Assembly: GCF_018873765.1 (NCBI RefSeq)
Contig: NC_057919.1
Location: 23,662,698 to 23,726,697 of the forward strand
Direction: 5' to 3'
DNA: 64,000 bases
Source of the DNA: Telopea speciosissima
Taxonomy: Eukaryota > Streptophyta > Magnoliopsida > Proteales > Proteaceae
This document shows positions 21,401 to 34,000 of this stretch, piece after piece. The translations under genes were made by a program, and so were the position numbers. The stretch's first letter is position 1, and the number at the start of each line of letters is the position of its first letter. The notes beneath the pieces were generated by a model. The model worked only from the letters and a program-made list of their open reading frames with translations. It searched no databases and was not told where the DNA came from.

Positions 21401-22977
21401 TATGCAACAAAGTATTTGCAATACGCCTCACTTCCAAGTTTTCCGAGTAGCCAGGTCGTATAATGATCAATGTACTTTCTTTTGCTTTCCAACGCATATA
21501 AGGACTTGATTGATGGTTTGCCTTGATTTTTTGTTGGCAGTAGCATGCATAAGATGATCTTTTTTCGCACATTTTTTTTTGGTTTTCTAGGTCTAGTTGC
21601 AGTCCTTTAGGATTCCTACTGCTATGTAGTGTGAATCTTATTTGTTGTTGTGTCATTCCAGTGTTGTTGAAGTACTCTACGGTTTCTAGCTGTCTCTTGA
21701 TGTTATTTATGATTTTGGTTTCTCCATGACAGCTTAAAATTGGCTGGAATCAATTAATCAATGTTACAACCGCTAATCCCAATGTATATCAACACCACCC
21801 GCACATGCAAACCCACATACACATGGCCATCACGTGGCACCAAGGGTAAAGGGACACAATAACAACACAACACAAACTCCTTGCACATTATCAGAAATCA
21901 AACACACAACCTCCTGATTTTGATACCATGTTACAACTGCTTATCCCAAAAGCTCAAGATGTTAAGGGGTCACAACAATGTATATTAATAATCAATATTT
22001 CAGGTTGGCCTGTGGCAACCAAGTGAAACCCCAGTTAGGTAAATTATTTAGATGTATGTGATCTTTCATATGATTCATACATTCCTAAGTATTTCATATA
22101 TTATTAGAAGGTATTTAAAAATATGTTGTAGAATTAGTGGAAAGGACACAAAGTAATTTGAGCATTACAAATTGTTATCTAGTAAAAATACCATCATCAA
22201 ATGATGCACCTGATCTTGGGAAGACATTTCCAGATATCATGGCTATACATTCAGCTTCATACTCTCTAGTGCACCTTTCTAAACAACATTTACATATTTG
22301 ATATTTTTGTTGAAGAATGTGCAGATTACATTGATGGTATGTTTCAATCATATAATTCATTGTTTAATCTGGTACCTGGCTGCATTCTTATTTGTTGTCC
22401 AGTGGAGTTTTGTTATTTGATGGGTAGAGTGACTTATGATTTATGATTACTAAGATTTCTCCTTTTTTCTCTCCATGAAAAGAATACACACTAACTGGTA
22501 GAAAATGTTACAATTTTGTACTAGATAGAGTGCCCAGTACAAATCAACTAAAATTAAAATTACATCATGATGAGGGATGTGGTCCATATATGTTGATGTC
22601 CTGTGGGCTCCCTCTCTAGCAAGTCTATTAATATTGAGCCTAGATGGTTGCTGATAGTCAACCTACCCAAGAATGAGATTTTCGTGGAGGATGTGAGAGC
22701 TACTTAATTAGGCAACCTTGAGTAATAATTTTGTCTGATTTTTTAATTATCTGATAATTTACACTTAAAAACAGGTATGTGTAGTTTAAATCATTGACTA
22801 ATAGTATCTATGAAGCTGGGACAACCCATGGCACTTGTAAAACCTTGCTGTCTGATGTCTGTATATTTTAGAGTTAGCAACGTGGATGTTAAAACAGTAT
22901 GCCAAAATTTCTTTGTTTCTTGTGCTTTTACAGTAACATTTAAAACTAAATGTGGGTTGGTGCAGGGGCAATACTGA
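12496..22977 (+). CDS. MORF1: multiple organellar RNA editing factor 1-like protein (mitochondrial)
   Basis: Subunit of plant organellar C-to-U RNA editosomes; MORF proteins bind PPR editing factors and each other. Exons: 12496-12899, 14527-14624, 14740-14805, 16088-16719 and probably 22966-22977, all GT-AG and phase-consistent, 403 aa. Residues 1 to about 60 are Ser/Arg/Leu-rich without acids, a transit-peptide pattern. The MORF domain starts near residue 92 ([15 protein letters not shown]), continues across the splice as [20 protein letters not shown] and [15 protein letters not shown], and ends at [27 protein letters not shown] favours MORF1/MORF3 types over MORF8 (GCDFEHW). From about residue 210 the tail is Arg/Tyr/Gly-rich with a run of N-Y-x-P-Q-Q hexapeptides. 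Start: ATG at 12496, 161 bp after a TATA box. The last exon adds only G-Q-Y-stop after a 6.2-kb intron and is the weakest part; intron retention would give a different 34-residue tail ending at 16821. Confidence 0.85.
15632..15800 (+). mobile_element. Au-type SINE in MORF1 intron 3
   Basis: Carries GGTAAGGTTGCTCC, a decayed B-box region GGTCATGGATTTAAGTTGG, then the conserved body GTAAGGCTGTGTACATTAT, CCCCAGACCCCGCAGTGG, AGCCTCATGCACTGGGTAC and a 3' T-run, all typical of the angiosperm Au SINE. Confidence 0.8.
16275..16530 (+). repeat. in-frame hexapeptide repeat (N-Y-x-P-Q-Q) within MORF1 exon 4
   Basis: About 12-13 tandem 18-bp units of the form CARAACTAYNCNCCNCARCAR. Variation is mostly at third positions plus x = P, A, T, S or G. 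This gives the low-complexity tail and also long spurious antisense open frames. Confidence 0.85.
16945..17131. mobile_element. short TIR repeat of the TATCGGTATCG type
   Basis: Left GGATTTAAATCACGGTATTGG faces the complement of the right end GATTCAAATTATTGGTATTG. The interior has words such as TATCGGTATCGGTTACC. Related in flavour to the element at 18004. Confidence 0.45.
18004..18751. mobile_element. TIR element packed with GTATCG/TATCG repeats
   Basis: The outer inverted repeat is GGTTTAAAGTATCGGTATCG on the left and CGGTCGATACTTTAAACC on the right. Between them lie dense ATCGTATCGTATCG runs (for example 18590-18615 and 18713-18730) in both orientations. Flanks carry GGTAGGTAGGT on both sides (17990-18001, 18753-18763), a possible target duplication blurred by its own repetitiveness. 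Non-coding. Confidence 0.6.
20330..20885 (-). pseudogene. RTE-type LINE reverse-transcriptase relic
   Basis: The minus strand reads as a decayed RTE-clade reverse transcriptase: an [11 protein letters not shown] block near 20740, then [20 protein letters not shown] and [17 protein letters not shown] is the catalytic motif of box C, near 20460. Then comes [19 protein letters not shown] near 20400. Stops and shifts interrupt it and both ends are missing. It sits in MORF1 intron 4, antisense to the gene. Confidence 0.8.
21323..21380 (+). repeat. RTE/SINE 3'-end-like fragment
   Basis: Contains CGACTTAGCCTTACCCCAAC followed by TAAATTGGGCTGGC, a widespread plant RTE tail word. Comparable fragments lie at 28556-28610 and, reversed, 58690-58755. 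Confidence 0.5.
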
Positions 22978-23280
22978 GACGAGATTCTTATGTTGATTGA
23001 TTTCGGGAGAAGGCCTCAGAATTAACTCAGCGAAAGTAGCAAAGCTGATCCATCTCTGATACAATATTAGAACTGTAAAGAAACACATGTCAAATAGTCT
23101 CTGCTAGATGGATTTTCTTGGTGTCGTGCTGTGTTAAGGAAGTAGTGATGGCATGTTGCAGTAGAAGCGCTTGAAATCTTGTTCTACTGTTTCTGTACTG
23201 TTCATCGTTTATAAGAAAATCATGCATGGTGGTTGATTTATTAGTGATTTATAGCTGTTAAAAAAAAGTATAATAAAAAA
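22978..23280 (+). other. presumed 3' UTR and downstream flank of MORF1
   Basis: Unremarkable non-repetitive sequence after the proposed stop codon. AATAAA-like words near 23268 could serve as a poly(A) signal. Extent not determined. Confidence 0.35.
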
Positions 23281-23291
23281 ACTTAGTCTTA

Positions 23292-24539
23292 GAGCCTGTT
23301 TGGTACGATTCCATTTTTGGAATGATGTTTTTCAACAAAATGATCTTTTGTTGTTTTTTCATTGAAAAATCATTTTCCCCCTACTATTAGGCGTTTTGAT
23401 AAATCCGTGTTAAAAACTGTTTTTGGGATTATTCTTGAACCAATTGGTGTTTCGTAAAACATGGTCTGGAATAGTTACTATTGTCAATATTTTCATAAAA
23501 TTCATTATGTATGTTAGCCACAAGGTTTGGACCATTTTCATCAATATCGATTTTAGCCTATAACAAAAAGTAATAAAATTTAAAATTTTACATTACGAGT
23601 CTCTTAATAATTAAAATATTACATCATAAACATAGGATATTAAAAAGAGATGCCAATATTTTAGGAGATGGTATTAATCTCCACTTTTGTTCAGATTAGG
23701 CCAAATTTGCTCACGGCAGATGTCTCTAAGATTTTTTCTATGTTTTTCAAACTTTGTAATGGTTCTTTCTAAAATTTTTTTTACAACACACTGTGTAAGA
23801 TCAGGAGATGTAGATGTATAAAGTAGAGGATGAGTAGATGAAGTTGAAGTTTGATGGGTAGAAGAACTATCTAATCCTTCATGTACCCATTTGAAAAATC
23901 TAAAACAGTATTCCCAATTTGCATCTCAATTAAATATGACTTTTAAAACCCAATTGAACAAAAGAAATAAGGGAACCAAGTTTGTTTGACTTGCTCCAAT
24001 AGAATGTGGGCAGCATCAAAATTGACGGTCTTTGTTCCAAGTTTTTTGTTGATGTTCTAATCTTACATTGATCTCTGTCATATTTGCATTCTCTCCATTG
24101 ATCTACCCACATGAAAAAATTACAATTGAGTGTTAGACATTTGTAAAAACTTCATCCAATATTTTTAATTGAAGATCCGGCTGTAAAAATTATACAAGTA
24201 CTGCAGTGTCCGTCACATATAGCAAGGATATGATAGCTCACATTAGAAGCCATCTGTAATGTTAGATAAATTTCATTGTGAAGCACACATGACAAAATGA
24301 AGTAAATAAGTCATAAAATGTTTTGAAATTTGTCAATTAAGTAGAAAAATATCAAATATTATAGATGAATCCATCAATGATATTAATTAAATAATAACCA
24401 CTCAAATTGGAGCAAGTCAGTGTTTTCTAACCAACTCGTTTGTAATTCTTTTCCTAATATCACTTATCTCTCTTGCTTGATCCTTTTGACTATTCATTGA
24501 TGGGGATGCATTATAATGTTCATGAATGGGTTTAACACA
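23292..24539. other. non-coding part of a decayed PIF/Harbinger region, candidate left terminus
   Basis: GAGCCTGTTTGGTACGATTCC at 23292, directly after TTA, is the kind of terminus and target (TTA/TAA) seen in plant PIF/Harbinger and hAT elements. No matching right terminus was found, so it may belong to another element. No coding exon recognised here. Confidence 0.35.
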
Positions 24540-24812
24540 TCAAAATCTATTTTCAAATCTAATTACTTTAGCTTCATCTAGCCCAAGCTTGGCAAGATCT
24601 TCATCTAGCCTTTGTTCATCGCTAATGTAGTTATGTAGGCCACAACATGCAATGACAATATGATTTTGGTTCTTTACAGAGAAATGATGCATTTGTCTAA
24701 AAATCAAGAATTTGTTTTTGAGAACTCCAAATAAACATTCAATGACGTTCCTGAAAGAGGAATGTCTATAATTGAACATTTCTTTAGCTGTTCTTGGAGT
24801 TTTTCCACTCAT
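24540..24812 (-). pseudogene. PIF/Harbinger transposase, C-terminal fragment
   Basis: The 90-residue frame contains FNYRHSSFRNVIECLFGVLK, then LIFRQMHHFSVKNQNHIVIA and CCGLHNYI. This is the end of the DDE_Tnp_4 (HARBI1-like) nuclease, the region around the last acidic residue of the DDE triad (the E in VIECLFG). It belongs with the frames at 25545-25814 and 26131-27052. Confidence 0.85.
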
Positions 24813-25544
24813 CTTTAATCTGGAAGATGGTGTCTCTCACCTCTTAACGGTGTCAAATATCTTGTCTGATTTGTGTAACCAAAGTTTACAATGTAATATT
24901 TGCCTACAAAGCAAAGTTACAATTAAAGTGATATATAGTATGCATCAAAATATTCTACTGCTTTATCCTTTAACTTAATAAATAATCACCTGGAAATGGA
25001 TGAGGAAAGTTAAAACTTGGATTACTTGTTTCAAAGACCCGGCAGTCATTGGCATTGTCTTCCCAGTTAGCATTCACAAATGTGAAGCATGTCGAAAGAA
25101 AATACATACGTGACATTTTGTGTTGTAATTTCTTTCCGATTTCGATATCGTGTTTAATCTTTCATCGATACAATAGCATGGAGATGGGTGTCATTGATCA
25201 CACCAATGCAATCTTATAGACGTAAGTCATTATTGAATTGTCTAAGTAAGCAAATATACAAAGTTGAATATGTAATTGAAAAATTCAATTTTGATTACCT
25301 TGAAATACAGATAGTATTTTGGATTTGCAGAAATCTCATCAGGGATTTAATTGAAATCAGGTGGTCTGATTCTTTCCTAAACCAATACACGCATAGCTAG
25401 CAACATTATGTTGAAGATTCGGCTAATTGTTCCTCTAGAATGCTGAAATCTCTCTTGTACATCTCTATTACTTGTTCCATTTCTTATTGTGAACAAGAAC
25501 ATTGCTCTCTATTCATCTACTCTAATATAATGAATATCTTTCAA

Positions 25545-25814
25545 TCAACCCCTGTGAACCATTAGACTACATAGGTTCATGAAGATATGTCGTTCCATCC
25601 TATATTCTTGATAACATCTATTGGAATAGCTATTCAATATCTCATTTACCATTATTGATCCTCGAAAGATACTATCCCTACATGGTTCTCTAGTATTGAA
25701 TAACATTGTGATCAATAATGTCCCATACATAATGATGATCATATCATCATCATCATTGGATGCACTAACACGCATATTGATATGTGATACCATAATTGCA
25801 TAATGTATAAACAA
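25545..25814 (-). pseudogene. PIF/Harbinger transposase, N-terminal fragment
   Basis: Includes TREPCRDSIFRGSIMVNEIL and YQEYRMERHIFMNLC, corresponding to the N-terminal helix of plant Harbinger transposases (consensus R.S.LTG...EL..G...R..E.FRM.K.VF..LC). About 730 bp of disrupted sequence separates it from the C-terminal fragment. Confidence 0.75.
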
Positions 25815-26130
25815 ATATTTGTTTATTATAAACTACAGAAGTAAAACCATTAATTATAAGATCAGATCATCATCAACATTAAAAAATAGTATATCATCAC
25901 ATATAAAATACTAGAATGAAGATCCATTCTAAATTGTTGATCATTACACAATCATCCTTCAAAGCTTAAACTATAAAAATTGTTTAACAAAATCATTCTC
26001 TAAATATAAATACACAAGATTGTTTTTTATAACCAAAAAAAATAAAATAAAATAAAATAAAAGGATTGCAAAATAGGAACAAGTTTTTCGACTGAAGATC
26101 AACCATCTAACATATCTAGAAACCACTTCC

Positions 26131-27052
26131 TTATTTCAGGAAGCGTTGTATAGAATGACATTCTTCAATTTGGGTCCTCCCACATACGATGGATAGCTTT
26201 GAAGTATAGTCCCATGACAAGTCTGGTATTGAATCCAATAAAGCTTGACAACCAATTACACTGTGGTCAACAACGGTTGATTGACAACCAACTACACTGT
26301 GGCCACTTCCAGAAGGTTGGTTGGATCGTGCTGGAGATGTAACTTCAACATTAAACCTCTGGTCCATCCTCCAAGCACAAAACTTGTCAATAGACCTTAT
26401 TATGTTGGATACATCCGAAGTAAAACTCCTCTTCTTATGACCAGTGGGTGTTTTATCAAGCTTCTGTTTGGCAGGACGATACTCCTCCTCTGTCTCATCT
26501 AGATCATCCAAACCTCTGTCCAAAGGTGTTGGAGGAGTATGTGTCTGCTGATCATTCGTAGGTTCTTCGCTCTCAACCATATCGATAATATCATTGTTGT
26601 TGCAATTGCTACCATCCCCACGTGCATATGAATCCCCAAAGATCATCTGCAATTCAGGCCAGTATGGTAATCTATACTTGGCCCACCCTGGGTTTGCCTG
26701 AATAGTTTATGACAACGTATTAGACTATGATACAATTAAATGTTTGTATTGTTATTTACCTATATAGCCATTGTCCATACAAAATTGTTGTCAACTGTGA
26801 CCGTTTTGGTGATTGGATTCCACCCAAAACCCGTAATGTCTAGTAATTTCTTGAAATTGCTATAGTCTGTACGCATCTTATACATCTTATTGCATAATTG
26901 TTCCCTGTTGATTGAACGACACATGGACTTTAATATCATTCCAACCAACCTTGTTAAAAGTAGAATTTGTCTTGTTTTCCTTTCTAACATTGTCAATCAT
27001 GAGGTTAACAAATTCAGTAAACTCAACTTGAGTCCAATTTCCAGTGGCTGAG
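26131..27052 (-). pseudogene. Myb/SANT-like ORF2 of the PIF/Harbinger element
   Basis: In plant PIF/Harbinger elements a second ORF with a Myb/SANT domain assists the transposase in DNA binding. Here the minus strand opens (from about 27052) with GNWTQVEFTEFVNLMIDNV and TFNKVGWNDIK, then changes frame near 26890 into QLCNKMYKMRTDYSNFKKLL and TGFGWNP. It continues past 26760 as QANPGWAKYR..YWPELQMIFGD and an acidic linker to the stop at 26131. The W-to-GWNP layout is that of Myb/SANT-like domain proteins. A frameshift and a probable small intron or deletion (26701-26760) break it. It lies upstream of the transposase on the same strand, as expected. Confidence 0.75.
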
Positions 27053-27059
27053 CTATTAG

Positions 27060-30000
27060 TTATCTTTGATCTGACAATGTTAAGAAATTATAAAACCAAC
27101 AGGATATCATATAACTGCTTAAACTCAAACATCTAATAGTTAATGGCCTACAAGTGGCCATTTCCATTATATAATATTACTATGCCTCTGTCTTTAGTAA
27201 GATACAATGCCTCTACAAGTCTGAATCTATTATATAATTTCAAGTAAAATCATGTGCAGCCTCATGAGACCTCAAGTACCATTCAAATTGACAAGAGATC
27301 TCTTCAGAAAATGAGGCTTAAATAAATAGGACGGATAATAACATGGACTTCTAGGCTTTCTACGCTACTACTATTACTACTTCTTTTCCCTAACTTTAAA
27401 TGCTAACAGCATGGACTTATATTATTGGGTGCAATGTAATGTGAATTCAGGGAATATCTAAAACTCAAAAATGAAGTTAAAACATGTCTTCCTAAGAAGT
27501 TAAAAAAGATTAACCATTAGTAGAACGGGTTTTCACTAGTAAAGATGTACTGATGTTAATGAAGAATAAAGAATAAAGTTGAAGAAAATATGTGATCGGA
27601 TGCTCAAAGTCATATCATCAAAGATTTCAGACTACCCAACTAGAAAAACAAAACAGGGGAATTCCAAAATTGTAGATTTCATTAATATATCCAAATGCCA
27701 AAGTTCCAGATAAACACCCATGAATTTTTTTATCTATAGAGGGAAAATATATATACCCCTTTGCATCATACTCAAGCCCTAGATCCACTTCTGGGTCCTC
27801 ACTAGTTCTGCTTCCCTCCCCCTCCTAGCATACTCAAGCCCTAGAGCTACTCATGGGTCCTCACTTGTTCTGCTTCCCCCCTCCCACAAAAAAAAAAAAA
27901 AATCCCATTTTAACTAGCATTAATCCCCAACTGAAAGATAAGAAACCATATGATAATTGTTACCTCCAAATATGAGTTCCTTGATCTCTCCCCCCTCCCC
28001 AACCAAGCTCGAAATGCAAAACAACTATTTTATGATTATGAAACAGTACAAAAAAAAAAAAAGAATTAAAGCAAATGAACTCAACACAACAAACCTAATA
28101 TTTTGTTTCACTCTCCATCAAACAACAATCACCTATTCTTGTCTATACTAAATTACTTCATAATTAGGATGAACAAATGATGATAATTAAAGAAATTAAC
28201 ATCTGACAAGCAATTGACGTAGCACAACAGGTCACAAGGAAATTCAACTTTCAAGTCATTGTTCATACATTTATTTCTGTAAAGGAGAACATATATTCCC
28301 TAATTGTAGCCTAATCAAGTATGAGATTCATTACCCACAATAATATTTATTCTCCTACTTTAGCACAATATGAATGAACCTGATAACAAAAAAAAAAAAA
28401 AAAAAAAAAAAATCTAAAATCATCAAAGCATAACAGGTCATATAACAGTATTTGTGCGTGACTGATGTGTGGAACAATGAGGAATCAAATTCTTTAGGAT
28501 CTGGAGATTCCTACTTGAAGAAAAAACTTAATGAAAGTAAGAAATCTAAGATCAACAACAACTCAGTCTTATCCCAACTAAATGGGATCGACTACATGAA
28601 TCCCAGAGGAAATAGAAATCTAAGATAAGAAATAGAAAATAAAACTTGAAAATCGGTTAAACTGAAAGCTAAAATCATTCTTGTTTAATCCCTTTTAAGA
28701 AATGAATCATACACAATAACTAAGGCTACAAACAATTTAGGTTATCAACACATGTAGATATGAAAAGAAACAGATCTCTTTCGCTTTGAATCTTGTACGT
28801 GGAAGTAATCTCTTTGACTGGGATACAATGGTAATAGAAATAGATCCACATCATATCGTGCAACAATGAGTTGTGTGGAACACCCTTGGTGGGAGTGTAG
28901 ATCTTGCTTGTTTGGGTGTTATAAGTAAGCATAAACAATGGTGAATTTTGCTGAATTAACGTCAACACCGTTTTCCTTTTTTTTTTGGGTGGGGGGTAGG
29001 GCGGGGCGCTTGCAAAATCCAAGCCAATGTGAAGGTTGTTGGGTTTTATGTCTTATACTTTGTAGTAACCCACATAATTATTATCGGGCTTGTATAGATC
29101 AGATTTTGGGTCCATTACATGTCTAGGTAAATTTATAATTGAATGAAGATTAGGATCTTTTAAGGATTTCCCATACATTGTCCATATGAGGGAAATCTTA
29201 GACACAAGCAAAGGAGTGTTCATATTTTGAGGTAGAAAGTGAGTATTTTTCTACCTTTATAAAAAAAATATGCATTTGTGCCGAATGACATTAAAGAATG
29301 TCCCAGTGCATGACGCTCCAACTACTGCAGGGTCTGGGTCTAAGAGGGGCAAATGTACGTAGGCTTACCTTTTTGAACCCATGACCTGATAGTTGCAATA
29401 ACACAACTTTTCTGTTGTGACAAGGCTCGCTCACTCGCACCAAATGACATTAAATCCTCGTATTTGTGTTTGATTGCTGATTAATTTCTTCCCCATGTTT
29501 GCACATTCATTCCCAAACATTTGTTCCATAAACATTTAGTACAATGGACTCCAAGCTCTCCTCCATTGGTGAACCTATAAAAGGAATAAATTTGTTCACA
29601 GTAAATGGGTTTCACAAACAACAGTCAGTACGTCCCCTCTCCTCCCAAACCACAACCCCCCAAAAAAAAAAAAAAAAAAGGAAAAAAGAAGGAAGATAAA
29701 ACAATAAAAGGAAGAATCTTAATTTAACGAGTAGTTACACAAACATTCAGTACAATGGACTTGCCGTATACCCTCTACAGATATAGAAAATATTATAAAA
29801 AGAACAAAGACAGTCATATGGACGTGCATAACTCTAGATGAGCAACACTAAAAATACCCAGCAACACTAGACTCCGAGCAATCTCTGGTGTAACACATGA
29901 GCAAAACAATGCACCAAATGAGCAGAGCAGAAGAATTTGAGAACATCAACTTTGAGAAACAACCCCACCTGCAAGGTCATTAAGGCAGGCCTCACACAGA

Positions 30001-30067
30001 GTACAACCTTGACTGTTCCACATACCAATCCTAACAGCCATTCAAGAAAGACAAATGCAAGCAGGCT
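27060..30067. other. spacer between Harbinger relic and TOL 3' end
   Basis: No gene recognised. Two copies of CATACTCAAGCCCTAGA..TGGGTCCTCACT..TTCTGCTTCC lie at 27769-27822 and 27832-27880. There are A-runs at 27889, 28052, 28388-28412 and 29659, an RTE-tail word at 28556-28610 and an Au SINE at 29301. The last 100-200 bp before 30068 are probably the TOL 3' UTR (read on the minus strand). Confidence 0.5.
29301..29425 (-). mobile_element. diverged Au-type SINE fragment
   Basis: Minus-strand words of the family are present but decayed: CCCAGTGCATGACGCTCC, CTGCAGGGTCTGGG, GTACGTAGGCTTACC and TTTTGAACCCATGACC (B-box region). Confidence 0.6.
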
Positions 30068-30966
30068 TCAGTCACTGTAATCAATACTTCCACTGTTTGA
30101 ACTGCTAGGATTGCGACTATGGAATGAGAGACCCCTCATGTGACCTGCTAATGCTGAACCATCCACCCTTTTCTCCTGAAAGAATCTCTCCCTCTCAACA
30201 TGTTTGGCCGGTGGGGGAGGAATGACAACCGCAGGTGAAATATTGGATACTTGTGGTTCTACATTTAACGGTCGTATAAGTGGACGGTGCAGCCTTTCTG
30301 CATGAATAGATCCAAGTAGACTCGGTGGTCGATCCAAGTGATCTTCCTCTTCGTCCTTTGCACATGCTTTCCCCTTTTGGATTCTGTAAAATTGCATGGT
30401 AAAAGGGCAATGTCAATATTAGGACAAACATTACAGATGTAGGGGACTTGTGACATCATATATTCTCCAGCTGAACGAGAAAGAACACTGTTCTGTTCAC
30501 TTCCAATCCAACCCATTGTCTAAGATGAGCTCCATTGCATAACTATGACAAGTAATCTTAAATTGGTGTTAAGATAGACATGATTAATCAGTATTAGGCC
30601 TTCAACAATCAATAGTGCGATGAGATTTTCACTACTAATGAATGCAAAAGACTTGACTCCAATGAGGAACTGGGGTATTATAAATATTGGGAGAGGATTG
30701 GGTAAGACGCAGCCACTAGCTCCACGTAAGCTAGCGGCTTTGCCCAATGGGTAGGGTGGGATGGGGAGAGCAAGGGAGGTCATTTCTTTAGGGGGTGGGA
30801 GAGAGACAGACAAAGGCTGGGTAAGCCACCCGCTTACCCAGCCCTTGTTCATAAATATTATACTAATGTATTCTAAAAAATTATTGTACATGATGAACCC
30901 ATATGCTCAAATGCAAGGTACAACTCTCATGGGTTTAGGACTATAAGCAATCCACGGTAACACAAA

Positions 30967-31035
<69 letters not shown>

Positions 31036-34000
31036 AAATCTTGTTGTAACCAAAGTAGAAGAAAAATAAATCGTAACCTTACTTTTTTGCCCTTTTAGGA
31101 CAACACAAACTTTTTTTTTTTCCCAATGAGGGTAAATCCTGTCATTTCACATAAGACAATGACAGCCATAATGACAAGTCACTTTCAACTTGTATTGAAA
31201 ACCCCTTTTTAGCCTTACATAAATATTGGGGGAATAAGACAAAGGGCAATCAAAAAGAGGTTACAACCGCTTTGGTGACAACCAGTTGCACGAGTTGGAG
31301 AGAAGTGGACTCAAATCGCTGACATCCACCACAAGGTGAAGTGATAAACCACTGCCTCTCAGGGCCTCCCCGACTGATTCTACCATATATATATTATTTA
31401 TAAATATTTACTGTATTACACCTCACCTATTACTTAATTAGCATTTCAGAAAGCCACTGAAGACACCAGCAACTTTAGGGATATTTTAGCAACAGTAAAT
31501 GTTGAACAATTTCACACAGGCAAGAAACAATGTCTGATGGTTGATTTAGTGTAGGCATGGTGATGTCTCCAGTCCTATGCATCTAGGGATGTAATTGGAT
31601 ATCCGAAAATCCGAATACGATCTGCATCTGTATCTGTTTAAGGACATCCGTATTCGTTTAGTGATATCCGGAAAAAAAATCTGAATACTCTGATAAAAAT
31701 CCGTCCGAAAAAAAATCTGAATACATATTAATAAAAAATTAAATAAATAATGATCTTGAGGGTTTTTGAAGATTCAACATGTTCTAGAATATGAGGAAAA
31801 AAGAATCATGATCTAAGAGAAATGGATTGAGAGTGAACTGTATCTGCTAGGGGGAGGAAGGTCCGAGTTCCACAAGGCAGAGATGTAAATGGATGGTCAA
31901 AAATCCGAATTCGATGCGTATCCAAATCCATCCGAATCCATTTAGAGGTATCTGTATTTGGCAAGGTAATATTCGGATCCGATCACATCCGATCCTTATA
32001 CATCCCTATGCATCCCATCCTCCGTTTCTCTTTTAGTATTACTTTCTTTTGTTTCATCAGGAAACAAATGCAAAAATAACAGGAGATCAAAGGTTCCATG
32101 GTGTTGTACTATAGGTTCAGGGGTAATATTGTCCTTGTACCTATAGTGTCTAGGTTCATTATGTACATGTTAAATGTGCTAGTTGAGTGTTGAGCAAGTC
32201 ATTCCATATTTGTAAAATTCTAAGATTATAAATAAAGGCATGGCCACTGTCACAGAGACAAGCCAGTATTCACGGAATTCTACATGGCATCAGAATTCCG
32301 GGAATATGGGAATTGATTTTTTTCAATTTTTCCTCCTCTCTTCTCCGTCGTGATTCTGCCCTAAGGAAACAGCACCGCCAGCCCCTCCACCACCTACCGC
32401 TAGCTCCGCCAACCTCCGCCAGCCCCTCCACCACCTAGCGCCACCTCCGCCAGCCACCGCAAGGCCCTCCACCCTCTCCGCCAGCCCTCGCCAGGCCCTC
32501 TACCACTACTGCCAGCCCCCGACAGCCCCTCCACTACCTTTCGCCACTTCCGCCAGGCCCCACAGGCCTCTCCTTCCCTTTCCGCCACCTCCTCCAGCCC
32601 TATAGGCCTCTCGCCTCTTTTTTCTCTCGCGCGAGAGGCTTCTCCCTTGCTGCCCCTCTTATAAATCCCCTCGGTGGTGAGTTGACTCCCACCAAGGGTT
32701 TTTTACCTTTCCTCCATATGTTCTGAATTTCTGATTTTTTCTTGGAGGTTTATTTCAACGTTTCTTTTACCAGCCACCATGCCTGAAATTTCCGAGACCT
32801 CTTCTGCTTCCTCTGGTTCTGATGGTTCATTGCAACGTGACTTTATTACGTTCCCGGTGAATCCTATCAAGTTGAATGGCAGCAATTACCTTTTATGGTC
32901 TCACTCTTGCTTGTTTGCGATTGGTTCCCGTGGTCTCTCTGGCTACATCACGGGCACTCAGATTAGGCCTGCTACGGCTGGTATTGCAGTTGATCGATGG
33001 ACAAATTTCAATTTTTTGGTTATGTCCTATCTGGTTAATTCCATGGAACAAGAACTTGTTGGGCGTTATCTCCTCCTTGATTCGGCTGCGAAAATTTGGA
33101 AGACCACCCAGGACAGCTATTCTCAGGTTGGGAATGCCACCCAATGTTATGAGCTTCGTCAGAAGATCGATTCTACCAAGCAGTTGGAATTGTCCCTTTC
33201 TCAGTATTACAATACCATGTGTACCATGTGGCAGCAGTAGGATTTTCTGGGCACCTTCACTGCCACTTGTGATGCAACAGCCTTCCGAAAATAGGAGGGT
33301 GGTCTACGTGATTTTGATTTTTTGGCCGGATTGAATATTGAGTTTGATCAGATCCGAGCCAATATTTTGAATCGGGATCCACTTCCAACTCTGGAGCAAG
33401 CCTATGTGATTCTTTCGGTTGAGGACAGCCGGCGTACAGCCATGGTTCATCTTATTACTCAGGAACGGTCGATACTTGTTTCCGGTTCACAGTCTTCCCG
33501 TGGGAATTCTTACCGTTCTGCTACATCTGATCGGACATCTAGTAATCTCCCTCCTATTAAATGCGATCATTGTAGGAAGGACTGGCACACCAAGGACTGA
33601 TGTTGGAAGCTTCATGACCGCCCTGCAGATACTCGCGGACGTGGGAAGGGTGGTTCCAATCAGCCCAGTCACAGTCACACCCGTGCTCATCAGGCAACTA
33701 CTGAAGACCACCCTGATCAATCTCTTTCGCAAGTGGTAGCTGAATTACAAAGTCTACGGGATATTGTGAATCGCTTGTACACATCTTCGGCATCTGTATC
33801 TCCTTCCATGGCTGCCTCAGCTATGTCACTGCCTACAATCCCCACAGTACACCTTCCACAGGTATTTCATTCGGTGGAAACTGCACCTTGGTTATGCCCG
33901 ATTCTTGGGTAATTGACTCAAGGGCAACCGACCATATGACAGGTTCTTCCTCTCTTTTTTTCCAAATATTTTCCTTTATCTGGTCATAATAAGGTTCATG

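Noticed and set aside
23292..23312. hAT rather than Harbinger terminus
   Set aside because: TTA beside the end and a Harbinger transposase downstream favour Harbinger, but with no right end found neither can be proved; kept only as a candidate.
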